A DNA stretch of 64,000 nt from Boesenbergia rotunda (GCA_024364735.1 JAGFNQ010000853.1:124001-188000), one strand, 5' to 3'; shown: positions 22,061 through 32,996, counted from the stretch's first letter. The notes: generated by a model from the letters alone, not told the origin. Made by a program: numbers and translations.

Positions 22061-23274
22061 TTCTGATTGGTTTATGCGAGCATATGAGTCTACTGCATCT
22101 TGTCTAAGTTTTAGTTTGTGATTTCTACAGCTGGTTCTGTTAGTTGCATCTAGGTGCTGTTAATTCCTGCAGTCAATTCGGTTTGTCTGTACAGAAATGT
22201 TTGCTGAATTTTTCCATTCCTGTGCTGCAGTTTAGTATCAGTTCTGACTTAAGATCAATTTCGGTACATCAGTTTGGCTCTAGAATTTTACTTCAACTCG
22301 AGTTGTGTTTCTGCATGTATCTGATGCCAATTCTGCAATCGATTGTTGGCTGGATAGCCAAGTATATCACATCAGAAGCTTGGTTTTGCTTGCATCCAGT
22401 TTATGCCATCTGAAATGCTGCAGTTAATCTGTACTCAATTCTATTCTGAATTATGCAGCTGTACACACTCACTAATTTTGTATCAAGCTAAACTAAGTAG
22501 CTGAATTTGCGATTGGATGTTCTGAATTCTATTTTGCCCTTGACAGTTTCTGAATCATTGCTGAATGTTGTTACTGAATTTTTGTATCAACTTCTCTTTT
22601 GCGTATCAACTTGAAGATTTGATTGGTTTGTGCTTAAGCTGTGATTTCCATTTATGCATTAGAGTTTAGCTCTGAATCCTTGTATGATTGCCAATTTATT
22701 TTGACTATTAATCCAGTTTTCTGCAGCCTAGTGTGAATTGCTGCAAGTGGTCTCAATGATTCTGAATTGCAGATCCAGTGCAATCGAAACTAGTTGTGTT
22801 TGCATCTAGCTTGTATCAAGTCTAGTGTTCATGGCTGTAAATTAGGTTTAAGTTCCTGTATTAGTATCAACCGAAAACTCTGTTTTTTAGCATTTAATCG
22901 CAAATTGAATTCAGATTGCTTTCCTATATTCGGTTGAGTTGCCTTGGTTAATTCGGTTTCCCATTGATTGAGTGTTAATTGCCATCACTTTGTTCAGCTT
23001 ATTAGTTAAGTTTCGTTCATGTTTATTGCGAATTCATTTCAGAATGCAACCCAAAACCCAAACTCTATTTGAAACCCGAAAACACAAACGACACGTAAAT
23101 ACAAGCGCGAATCAAATTATATCGACTAGTCCCCGAGAAAAATACGACCTGTGGCCCCTATATTACATTTTCAGATTTTGATTGTAAAAAGGGTTTCCAG
23201 CTATTCATTGATATTTAAATTTGATGAGCCCATACATTTCGTGACAAAGTAATTAGTATATTTTGGGCCCGTCA
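22061..23274 (+). repeat. 5' LTR of element B, first 1.54 kb missing
   Basis: Corresponds base for base to 29748-30961 (offset 7687). The differences are T versus C near 22849 and C versus T near 23132. It ends GGGCCCGTCA. The 5' 1543 bp of the LTR, which carry the U3 promoter region, are absent. Confidence 0.95.
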
Positions 23275-23280
23275 AATTTT

Positions 23281-23298
23281 TGGCGTCGTTGCCGGGGA
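23281..23298 (+). promoter_or_regulatory. Primer binding site, tRNA-Asp type (element B)
   Basis: TGGCGTCGTTGCCGGGGA differs at one base from the perfect tRNA-Asp complement seen in element D (61743-61760). It starts reverse transcription in Athila-type elements. Confidence 0.85.
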
Positions 23299-23436
23299 AG
23301 CAACTAGTTGATTTGTTTGATTTTTGCTTGCATACTTTTGGACATATCATTGGGTTCTATTTCATTTTGCTATATCTTTCATATACGGTTGCTGCCATTT
23401 TTCTTGTTTGTTTTGTGACAGGGCTGCAAATTCAAA

Positions 23437-25761
23437 ATGGGGTCAAAAGAGATAGAAGAGGCATTGGAGGAGTTAAAAAATGTGTTAAAGGGGTTGGACT
23501 ACCAACTAGAACGTAAAGCTCAGTCATCTACTTACCAGAAGCTACCTCAGCCACAATTTCAGCCTCTCCAGCAATTTCAGCAGCTAAGTCAAGAATTCCA
23601 ACAGCCCTACTCAAATTTCCAACAAATTCAGAATGGGCAGCCCCAATTTTCAGTTTTTGAGCAACCAAATCAGTTTTTTCAGCCATCATTGCAACAATTC
23701 GAGCAACCACAACAATTCCAACAATTTCAGCCGAATTCCAGCAATTTCCAGAATTTCCAGAATTTTCAGAACGGGCAGCCAATTTTCCAGAATTTTCAGC
23801 CCAATTTTCAGCAACCATTTCAGCATTTTGAACCTCAATTCCAGCAATACAATCAAGGGCAGCAAGTGTGTCAACCATTTCAGCAAGATCCGCCTCAAAA
23901 CCAGCCATTTTATCAGCCTACACAGCCCTTGAACCAGTTTTCACAGCCCTACAATCAAGGGTTTCAAGGGCAGAATTTTCAGCCTTCGGCACATAATTTT
24001 CCAGACCAAAATCAGAACTTTCAAGGCTACATTTCCCAGCAAAGTTTCCAAGAATATCAGCCCTTTAATCAGCCCCAACAGCCATGTTTTCAACCAAATC
24101 AGCAAGCTCAAAATTTTCAGCCTACTTCATCCTTTCAAGGTCAAACAAGGAGCTATGCTAACCAAGGAGGCTATGGGAGTTCTAGTGCAGGAAATGTGCT
24201 CCAACAGAAGGTCGAGGAAATGTTGCAACAAGTTATGCAACAACAAAGGGTGGAGGAGATAGTTCAACAAGTTTTACTATATCATCAACAAGAGAAACAA
24301 AGGCAAGCCCAAAAATCAGAACAATCCCCCGGAGTTGGATTTATATCAGTTCAAGGTGACCCTAGCGCATGGCCAAGTCCTTCTTCAAGTAATCTTGCAA
24401 ATTTGATAGAAGAAGAAGATGACGTACTCATCAAAGTCTGGGCACCTAGAGCATGCATCCCTCCGGAGATTCCTACTCAAAATTCATTTTCAAATTTTCC
24501 AGCTCCAGAAGAAGAAATTGAAGCTCCACAGGACCATTCTAGACTTTTATTTTCTGATGATAGTATTATTAGTGGTCCTAATTTTTCTGATACTGTTGTT
24601 GCAGATATTACAGGAGAAGCATGCAGAGGAGATGATTCCATAGGTGTAGGGGATTGCACTAAGCCCCAGGGACCACCACAAGATTCAGAAAATGAACCAG
24701 AAAGTGTAGGGACTTGCATGGTGGAAGCAAGCACCCAAGGATCACCAGTTTATTGTCCACCAGAGCCTGAGGCTGAAGAGGAGCATGAACATGACCAGGA
24801 GGAGACCACAGATACACCTTCAGGTATTATCCAGCACGCTCAGGTAAGTATTTCTCCTCTTTCTTCAGAAAAATTCATTGAGGTACCTAGGGATGATTCT
24901 ATTGACTCTGATGATTTTATTGATATACCTTGTGTAGAGATTGTTTGTGAAAATCCAATAGAGGTATCACACATTGATTTCCTTGATCATCATGCATTAC
25001 TTGATACATCTCTTGTAGATATGGATAGCGAAATAACTTTAGAGGCACCCATAATTGATGTTGTTTTCTATGATGAATCTTTTGATACATCTTTTGTGGA
25101 TATGACTAGTGAAAATTTTTTAGAAGTGCCTGAAATGAATGTTATTTATTTTGATGAATCTCTTGCTATTTCATATGCTGAGAATGAATGTGAAAAACTT
25201 ATGGAGATATCTGATTTTGATTTGATTGGCTGTGACACATTGCATGATACACCCTTGATTGAAAATAATTGTGAAATTTCTATTGATGAGCCAGAAATTG
25301 ATTTCTTTATTTGTGATGAGTATATGGATGCAAATTTGGTAGGAAATAATTTTGAAAATTTCATTGAGACACCAAGCCTTGATTTAATTAGACAGGATGC
25401 AGTTTTGGATTCATTTGATGCAGAGACTGAACTTATATCATTTCTTTCTGATCCTGAACGCTTGAGAGAGGTATTACATTGTTTTGCAGGGTCCAGAAGA
25501 CTTCAGGAGTGGGTACTCCAACTGAACAGACTTCAGCCTCCTGGAAGGACTTTTGAAGGGCATCAAGAAGGAGGAGATGATCTGACTTTAATTAAAAGCA
25601 CTCCATCCCTTGAATGGCTCTTGAACCTGAATCGCCTGAGGCCACCAGAGCAAAATTTTGTGAAATTCAAGTGTGGGGGAGTTCCAAATCTCCCAGCCAC
25701 CCAGACTCCTCCACTACCACGGTGGAGGCTACTTCTGGATAGACTCCGCCCACCAGAATAA
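23437..25761 (+). CDS. Intact 774-residue ORF of element B: Gln-rich, 27-residue repeats, NRLxPP motifs
   Basis: Single uninterrupted frame, ATG at 23437 (about 140 nt after the primer site) to TAA. Residues 1-28 form a charged helix-like start. Residues 29-238 are a low-complexity Gln/Phe/Asn-rich region, clearly related to the Gln-rich end of gag in element D (shared NQGFQGQNFQPS, NQGGYGSSS). Residues about 254-295 are a likely coiled coil (VEEMLQQVMQQQ). Residues about 330-477 are acidic. Residues 478-666 are seven head-to-tail repeats of exactly 27 residues, loosely E-x2-I/L-E-x-P-x2-D...D-T-S-x-V. Residues 689-774 contain three copies of a W-x-L-x-L-N/D-R-L-x-P-P motif (Trp 692, 727, 763). 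There is no catalytic or zinc-binding motif. I recognise no family for the C-terminal 440 residues. Intactness in a young non-autonomous element suggests that the protein is used, for example in packaging. Confidence 0.8.
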   Translation: MGSKEIEEALEELKNVLKGLDYQLERKAQSSTYQKLPQPQFQPLQQFQQLSQEFQQPYSNFQQIQNGQPQFSVFEQPNQFFQPSLQQFEQPQQFQQFQPNSSNFQNFQNFQNGQPIFQNFQPNFQQPFQHFEPQFQQYNQGQQVCQPFQQDPPQNQPFYQPTQPLNQFSQPYNQGFQGQNFQPSAHNFPDQNQNFQGYISQQSFQEYQPFNQPQQPCFQPNQQAQNFQPTSSFQGQTRSYANQGGYGSSSAGNVLQQKVEEMLQQVMQQQRVEEIVQQVLLYHQQEKQRQAQKSEQSPGVGFISVQGDPSAWPSPSSSNLANLIEEEDDVLIKVWAPRACIPPEIPTQNSFSNFPAPEEEIEAPQDHSRLLFSDDSIISGPNFSDTVVADITGEACRGDDSIGVGDCTKPQGPPQDSENEPESVGTCMVEASTQGSPVYCPPEPEAEEEHEHDQEETTDTPSGIIQHAQVSISPLSSEKFIEVPRDDSIDSDDFIDIPCVEIVCENPIEVSHIDFLDHHALLDTSLVDMDSEITLEAPIIDVVFYDESFDTSFVDMTSENFLEVPEMNVIYFDESLAISYAENECEKLMEISDFDLIGCDTLHDTPLIENNCEISIDEPEIDFFICDEYMDANLVGNNFENFIETPSLDLIRQDAVLDSFDAETELISFLSDPERLREVLHCFAGSRRLQEWVLQLNRLQPPGRTFEGHQEGGDDLTLIKSTPSLEWLLNLNRLRPPEQNFVKFKCGGVPNLPATQTPPLPRWRLLLDRLRPPE

Positions 25762-28190
25762 AGGGGAGTCTGATTCTTCTGACATTTTCTTTTATTGCAT
25801 TTTTCATTTTTTATGCTTTTTAGAAGTAGAATTTTCTTTTAAATTGAGTCTTTGTAAATAAATGCATGTTATTTCTTTTGTCACTTTTTCTTGCATGAGT
25901 AGAAATAAAAGTATCCCTCTAGGTTATCTCCATAGCATTTTAGAATCTTTTGAAAATAAATTAAATTTGATTGTCAAGACTTAGGGTTTGAGCTAATGGA
26001 TGAAATCTTGGATACTTGAGTACTACTTGCTTTAGATTCTTAATTGAGGACTTAGGATGAATTATTTTTACCTAGTGAGAATTAGCCTTACCTTTGTGAT
26101 ACACATATGTCATTGGCTCTAGAACTTGCTTAGGTTCTTTCAAATCCATATTTCAATGATTGGATCACATCTATAGAGACTAATCCATTTGTTTTCCTTT
26201 CCACATCAATTTTTAGCAATAATCATGTTTATCCTATTTGTCTTTACTTATTTCCTTCTCTTACCTTCACTTTTCTTTGGACTTGTGTTTGATATGTTTC
26301 TAATGCTATTTTGCCCGAGACGGACAAAGATTTAAGTGTGGGGGAGTGACTAAAGTTTTGGATGTATTTCATGTCAAAAAGAGAAAATTTTTTGCCAAGT
26401 TGAAGCCAAAAGGTGCCAAGTGAGTTGAATTTGAATTCCAAAAATGAGCAAGAGGATGGAAGCAAGTGAAACATTTAGATTTCTCATCATCCTTTGAAGA
26501 TTCAACTGGCACGCAAAAAAAAAAAAATCTGCATTAAAGAGAAGAAAATGACACAAAGGAAGCAAGGTAAGTGGAAGAAGAGGACTTGAAAATCTGAATA
26601 ATCTGAGCTGAATAGGAAATCAGAGAATTGCAAGGTTGGAGAGTTTGAAGGTTTGGGATCCAGAAATGAATGGTCTTGGAGCTGGACTTTGTAGAGAAAA
26701 ATTGATAGAAGTGTGCCAACTAGAGAAGGGTGTGTATCAAAAGTGAGTTGCAAGTGTAGCAAAGGTTATATGTGGAGCATTAAATTTTTGTCTCTAATTG
26801 CTACTTGATGTCTCAAGCTTTCTAATATGAATGCTGATCCGAATGAAATGTTCCATTAGAAGATTTGATGAACCGGAAAAAAAAAAAAGCAGTTTGGTAT
26901 CAACTCCAAGCTGAATTCATGCTCCCAAATTCAGAAATGTATAGCAGAACTTGCATGATAGTTTTTGGCTGAATTCAGTCTCTTTGGGAGCAGATTCGAA
27001 GTGTTGGGATGATCTATTCAGAACAAAACAGAAGTTGAACACAAGCTGGAAAAATGCAGTGAAGCTTAAGCAGGAATTCTGAGCTGATCAAGATAAAAGA
27101 AAAAAAAATCTAAAAACACTGCTGGAAAGATGAATTGCAGTTGAGATATTTCGACTTTGAGCTTCTGAAATGAAACAATCTGAAGTTGCAGCAGAAAAGA
27201 AACAAAACAGAAAAAAGATCAGTGAAGCTGGAATCAGAAAACAGCTTGGGATCAAAACCGAAAATACAGTTAAATTGAGGCTAACTGCTGCAAAAATGTC
27301 AAAGAATTGCAAGGACTATAAGTACTGCCGTGGAGCTATCTAAATAAACAAGACCTAGCTGCCAACACAAACAGGATTCAGCAGAGAAAAAAAATATAGA
27401 AAACAGTTTGAGAAAATAAGAAACAAAAGAGAAACAAGTTGGTACACAAAGTTGAAATTTGGCTCCATGAGATCATTGAAGTTTCTCCCATCCGAATCAA
27501 AAGCTTTATTCCATTTCATTTCTGACCTTGCTAGAGGATAAAAGAAGAAGAGAAAAATCAGAAAAGAGAAGAAAGAAACAAAAATGGCACACAAAGAGCA
27601 AGGTTGGCACGAAATTGAAGAAAATTGGCACATTGAAACCAAAGAAGAGTTTTTCATCCAAATCAAAGGCCATTACTTAAATCTGACTTTACCACACTTT
27701 TGATATCATTAGAGGACTGTCAAGATGGGGCAAAGCGCATTGGAAACATTTTTGAGCAACAAAGTCTTCCACTCCATCAATTTTTTCCATTTCCTTGATT
27801 TTTATTCCATTTCTCACCATTTTCCATGTTTACACTTGTTTTTGTAGATGTTGATCCTAATCATGAATAATGGTAGAGATTAGATAATAAGCAAGCCTAT
27901 GGTAGTTCAAGAAGCATATGTGTTTGAGTGAGCTCCACTTCCATCATCAAGTTAGAATTTAAGGAGAGAGCCACCAAAACTTCCCTTGAAAGGCTAGTGA
28001 TTTAAATTCATCTCAATGACTCATGATTGATGAAAAGGCTAAGTTGTTGATTTAAGGATAAGATACTAATCCATAGAGCTTAGATTTATGAGAATTGACA
28101 ATCTTAGGTAATTTCTTTTCATTTGCTTCTAATTATGCTTAAGAAAGCCTAAGGGACACATATTAGTTATTTCGCGAGACGCTCAAGGTT
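25762..28190. other. Noncoding region of element B between ORF and 3' LTR
   Basis: About 2.4 kb without a convincing gene. Purine-rich runs create several low-complexity minus-strand ORFs of under 105 codons, which I do not believe. At 26313-26350 a block ending AAGTGTGGGGGAGTGA repeats the polypurine-tract context found at the 3' LTR. Confidence 0.6.
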
Positions 28191-28204
28191 AAGTGTGGGG
28201 GAGT
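28191..28204 (+). promoter_or_regulatory. Polypurine tract of element B
   Basis: AAGTGTGGGGGAGT directly precedes the 3' LTR start TGATAAGCACC. This is the site expected to prime second-strand DNA synthesis. Confidence 0.85.
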
Positions 28205-30961
28205 TGATAAGCACCATTTTATTGATTATTTTAATTGCTAAAATCCATGTTTGACCTATGTTTTTATTGCTTAATTGGGATTTTGCCCTAGGTTTTAGGA
28301 TTTCCTCTTATTTTGGACTTAATTGCAAATTTACATATTTTTTGGATTATTTGGCCACTAATTTTCTGATATATTTTTGTAGGCATGAAAGGATCCTGGA
28401 CCTAGGGCATACTGGGTCAAACTTGAGTCGGATGTGAACCGGATCGAATTATCAAGCCTACGATTAATCCGGGCCGTCCGATTCAAGAGCGGCTAGATCT
28501 GAGTCATCCGGGACGATCTGAAGCAATCCGAGCTAGGGTTAGGGTTGATCAAGCTCTATGATCAAGATCTGAAGGTTTCATCCCAATCAGAGCTAGATCA
28601 ACCGTTGGATCAAGCAAGGAGGGCTCTAGAGCGTCCAATCACAGATAGAGTTGATCTGGACCATCCGTTGCATATCTGGAGGATCCGAGCTACCACAAGG
28701 CAGATCCTGACCCCAGATCATCATCATAAAAGTTTGGCTCAAATCAGAGCAAGATCAGCCGTTGGATTTCATCCGATCAATCTGGGCCGTCCATTGCTAT
28801 ATACTTAAGGAAAAATTTTCAGCGCTTCTCCCTGTCGCGTTTCCTCGCCGCAGCTTCGTCTCCTTCATTTTGTTCATCAGTTTTCAGTAGTTTTCTTCAT
28901 CCAAGGGGCGCGACCCCTCAATTCCTTCCCTAATCATGTGTTAGGTCATTTGGAAGGTTTCATCGGTGAGGTTCTAGCTCAGATTTGCCCAAAAACAGGG
29001 CTGTTGAGAGGTTTCCGCAGTTTTGTTCAATTGCTGCCTTTGGATCGGTTGTGCTCCATTTCCATCCACCCGAGCTTCTGGAGGGGTTCCCTAGATTGCT
29101 TGGATCATCCCCAACTCATCACCAATCGCGAACACAGCTGAATTGAAGGATGCCGAATGGGAAATTCAGTTTTGAGCAAGCTGAGTTGGAATTGAATCGC
29201 AGAGGCAATTTCTTGATGATTTGCTGAGCTTGCGGGTTCGATGCTCACTCTTGCTTGACGACCAAGAAGCATTTGAGCTAGGGAAGCATTGAGGAGTAGA
29301 TTACTTTAGTTAATTTCGTTTTTTAGCTGTTAATTCTCATTTCTGTCATTTCTATTTCTGTCTTCATTTCAGAATTGGTTAATTTCGTTTCCTACTTGTT
29401 TCTGCTTACTTAGGTTTATGTCCTTCAAGTTGAGTAGTTTAGGAAGCTTTTCTAGTGATCAATTGCTTTAAATTCAGTTAACCCTGTTTAAGTGTTTGTG
29501 TATCAAGTTGCAGTCGTGTGCCACTCTCATTTCTGCATTTTCTTGCTGTTTCTGCACTCGCATCAGAGTTGGTTGTTCTCTGAATTATTTCTGCACTTAT
29601 TAGCTTTTAATTGCTGCACTTGTGTTAGATTGATAGCTTGTTTAGTTAACTTAACATGTCACTTAGTTTTAGCTGCCCGCAAATCAATTTCTGTGTATCA
29701 AATTCCAAGTGCGTGCCAACATAAAATTCTGCAAATATCAGTTGAAGTTCTGATTGGTTTATGCGAGCATATGAGTCTACTGCATCTTGTCTAAGTTTTA
29801 GTTTGTGATTTCTACAGCTGGTTCTGTTAGTTGCATCTAGGTGCTGTTAATTCCTGCAGTCAATTCGGTTTGTCTGTACAGAAATGTTTGCTGAATTTTT
29901 CCATTCCTGTGCTGCAGTTTAGTATCAGTTCTGACTTAAGATCAATTTCGGTACATCAGTTTGGCTCTAGAATTTTACTTCAACTCGAGTTGTGTTTCTG
30001 CATGTATCTGATGCCAATTCTGCAATCGATTGTTGGCTGGATAGCCAAGTATATCACATCAGAAGCTTGGTTTTGCTTGCATCCAGTTTATGCCATCTGA
30101 AATGCTGCAGTTAATCTGTACTCAATTCTATTCTGAATTATGCAGCTGTACACACTCACTAATTTTGTATCAAGCTAAACTAAGTAGCTGAATTTGCGAT
30201 TGGATGTTCTGAATTCTATTTTGCCCTTGACAGTTTCTGAATCATTGCTGAATGTTGTTACTGAATTTTTGTATCAACTTCTCTTTTGCGTATCAACTTG
30301 AAGATTTGATTGGTTTGTGCTTAAGCTGTGATTTCCATTTATGCATTAGAGTTTAGCTCTGAATCCTTGTATGATTGCCAATTTATTTTGACTATTAATC
30401 CAGTTTTCTGCAGCCTAGTGTGAATTGCTGCAAGTGGTCTCAATGATTCTGAATTGCAGATCCAGTGCAATCGAAACTAGTTGTGTTTGCATCTAGCTTG
30501 TATCAAGTCTAGTGTTCATGGCTGCAAATTAGGTTTAAGTTCCTGTATTAGTATCAACCGAAAACTCTGTTTTTTAGCATTTAATCGCAAATTGAATTCA
30601 GATTGCTTTCCTATATTCGGTTGAGTTGCCTTGGTTAATTCGGTTTCCCATTGATTGAGTGTTAATTGCCATCACTTTGTTCAGCTTATTAGTTAAGTTT
30701 CGTTCATGTTTATTGCGAATTCATTTCAGAATGCAACCCAAAACCCAAACTCTATTTGAAACCCGAAAACACAAACGACACGTAAATACAAGCGCGAATC
30801 AAATTATATCGACTAGTCTCCGAGAAAAATACGACCTGTGGCCCCTATATTACATTTTCAGATTTTGATTGTAAAAAGGGTTTCCAGCTATTCATTGATA
30901 TTTAAATTTGATGAGCCCATACATTTCGTGACAAAGTAATTAGTATATTTTGGGCCCGTCA
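28205..30961 (+). repeat. 3' LTR of element B (2757 bp)
   Basis: Starts TGATAAGCACC and ends GGGCCCGTCA, where element C resumes. The first kilobase and last 300 bp are clearly related to the LTR of element D at 59352-61736, while the middle differs. A TATATAC motif at about 28797 is a possible promoter. The GATC tetranucleotide is very frequent at 28430-28790. An 89-codon ORF occurs in both LTR copies only because the LTRs are identical; I do not consider it a gene. Confidence 0.92.
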
Positions 30962-32700
30962 GCCACCAAGCAACGTGTGGATGGCTCGATAATAGGCGAC
31001 GACGATAGTAGTGGTGAAGAAGTTAGCTGCGAGCGGCTATAACTAGTGGCAGGTTGCGACACTGGTGTTAGAGGGTCCCATGAGAGGATTGGAGTAGCAG
31101 AAAGCTCAAAATCAGTGTATATTACTGTGGAACCCAGGGAGGAGGTAACAATAAATGGAAAAACATGCTCCACAAACTTAATATAATAAGATATAAAGAT
31201 TATTTTTTTAGAGTGAGATCATAGCACAGGAAGACACTATGAGTAAGAGAATAACCAAGAAAGTCACAGGAGGTTAACTTGGGATTAAACTTGTGGTGGG
31301 AGTAGGGGTACAACCACGGAAAGCACAAACAATCGAAGACATGAAGCTTCGAAAGATTGGGAGAGGTGGTGAACAATTTTTCAAAAGAGGACACGTGGGA
31401 AAGACCTGTCTTAGGCATGTGGTTAATCAAATAGACTACCGCAATAAAGGCAAAAGGTCAGAAAGTCACTGGAATAGATGCTCTGTGTAATAGAGTAAGA
31501 CTAGTTTTAACTATATGACAGTGACGCTATTTAGAGTATTCATTGTTCAAAAATGCGTGGAAGGGTGGTAAGATGATTAATACCATGAGCAGTAAGAAAA
31601 GAGCGAAGAGTTAAGAATTTATCTCCATTGTCAGTAAGAGTATTTTGATAGTCATTAAGAAACGATTTTCAAAAAGATATTTGAACGCAATAAAGGTTGA
31701 GTATACATCTGATTTTTTACATAAAGGTTAAACCATATATATTTTCTAAAATGTTCAACAAAAATAACATAGTATTTTAGCCCATCAAATGACGATATAG
31801 GAGATATTCAGACATCAAAAAAGACAATATGCAAAGGAGCACATGACGAAATACTATATTTATGAAAATGTAATTTATAACTTTTATTGATATTGCACGA
31901 AGTGTAAGAAAAATTAGGCAAGATATTCGTAGGAAAAGAAAGACCCAAGGAAAACAAAAACTGTCGTAAAACACCTAATGATGGATGGCCTAAATAACTA
32001 TGTTATAAGAACACAACCGATGAGATAGATATAGAAAGGGCAAAAGTAGACGATAGCTTAGATGCAGATTTCGTCTAGTAATAGGCACTATCTCTACGAA
32101 TCCCGTTGACCAGTGTTGTTCCCATACAATGATCCAACACTTGAAAATAAAAATCAAAGAAATGAAATATAATAGGATTAACAGCACAAATCACAATGAC
32201 AGAAATCAAGTTTTTTTGACTAGTTGGCTTATATAAAATATTGGAGAAAACTAAAGGCAAAGATGGAGTAGAGAAAGAGAAAGAACTAGTGCGGATAATA
32301 GGTAGTCCAGAACCATCACTAATAATGACATTATTGTTCTCAGAGTAGGGCTCATGCAATGAAAAAATATTGAGATTAATAGTAACATGATGAGAGGCGC
32401 CAGAGTCAACCACCAATTCCTAAGGATCAGAGGAAGGTGTAGCATGAATAGCAATATGAGCAAACAGTGCATTGTATGCAGGACATGGAGCATGCGACAG
32501 AGCTGGCGAAAGCAAGGCTAACATCAAGATAGTCATATAACTGCATTGACGAACAGAGTGACTTGTAATACCACAAATCTAACAACGCCTAAGATAGCGA
32601 TTGGGACTGGATATGGTTTGCTGCGCAAGTGGGCGCGCATACATCACTAGGGTAGGCAGGCACCACTGATAAGACATCGTCGAAAACTGCCACACCTTTG
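30962..32700 (-). pseudogene. Copia element C, 5' half: protease and integrase remnant
   Basis: On the minus strand, reading left from about 32530, a short gag end with a decayed zinc knuckle (CGITSHSVRQC) leads to the protease core LVVDSGASHHVTINLNIFS, whose catalytic Asp is kept. The GAG-pre-integrase and integrase remnants follow, then LHVFDCLCFPWLYPYSHHKF and CDFLGYS at about 31230-31360, typical of the copia region after integrase. Most of gag is missing: only about 110 bp separate the LTR from this part. The reading ends at PSTRCLVA, where element B intrudes, and resumes at 13991. Confidence 0.8.
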
Positions 32701-32810
32701 TGGGAGGAGACTGACAAGTGTTGGCATCGACGACCATTATGGGCGGCCTGGACTAGGGTTTGTAGAGAAGAAAGAATAAAATTACCTTTAAGCTTAGCGC
32801 TCTTCTATCA

Positions 32811-32996
32811 TGTTGAAAGTTTAATGCACCATATTTTTATTAATGGTAATTAATATGCGGTATATAAATATCATTGTAAGTTTAAAATAAGAAAACACCT
32901 AAAATATTTGAAAATAAATAAATTCATAAATAAGAAATAAATAAAAGCATAATAGCAAAAACATATAAATACATAAATAAGGTAATATCTCTAATT
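32811..32996 (-). repeat. 5' LTR of element C (minus strand)
   Basis: 186 bp paired with 12167-12323 and followed on the right by GTATA (32997-33001), the target duplication that matches 12162-12166. The decayed primer site is at about 32795-32810. The region 33002-33700 beyond it is AT-rich, with a small inverted repeat (AGTAATTATA...TATAATTACT near 33450) and no gene. Confidence 0.85.

Larger units (their letters stand above)
22061..30961 (+). mobile_element. Non-autonomous Athila-like LTR retrotransposon B
   Basis: The truncated 5' LTR (22061-23274) and full 3' LTR (28205-30961) differ at only two positions over 1214 aligned bases, without indels, so B inserted recently. After the 5' LTR comes TGGCGTCGTTGCCGGGGA (23281-23298), a tRNA-Asp primer site with one change. 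Before the 3' LTR lies the polypurine tract AAGTGTGGGGGAGT. The 4.9-kb inside encodes one long ORF and no recognisable gag core, protease, RT, RNase H or integrase, so B must borrow these. Its LTRs and Gln-rich coding part match element D (59352 onward). Confidence 0.9.
12167..32996 (-). mobile_element. Ty1/copia element C, split by a 17-kb nested insertion
   Basis: Matching LTRs lie at 12167-12323 and 32811-32996. They share GTTTAATGCACC-like starts, a TGCGGCATATAAATATCATT promoter segment and runs of AAATAAATA. The 5-bp sequence GTATA flanks both outer ends (12162-12166 and 32997-33001), a target-site duplication. Read on the minus strand, the primer site after the right LTR is a decayed TGGTATCAGAGCGC. 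The coding part is split: its 5' half is at 30962-32700 and its 3' half at 12345-13991. Everything between 13992 and 30961 is later insertions. Confidence 0.9.

Noticed and set aside
22144..22413. 89-codon ORF occurring twice (also 29831-30100) with identical protein
   Set aside because: The identity follows from the two LTRs of element B being almost identical. It has no domain and sits inside the LTR.
23528..23908. Minus-strand ORFs of 70-126 codons opposite the element B ORF
   Set aside because: They are antisense shadows of the Gln-rich coding region (CAG/CAA repeats read as Leu/Ala/Glu).
26244..27666. Several minus-strand ORFs rich in Ser, Leu and Phe
   Set aside because: They lie opposite purine-rich noncoding DNA of element B, are short, overlap each other and show no motif. 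An env-like gene would be expected on the + strand.
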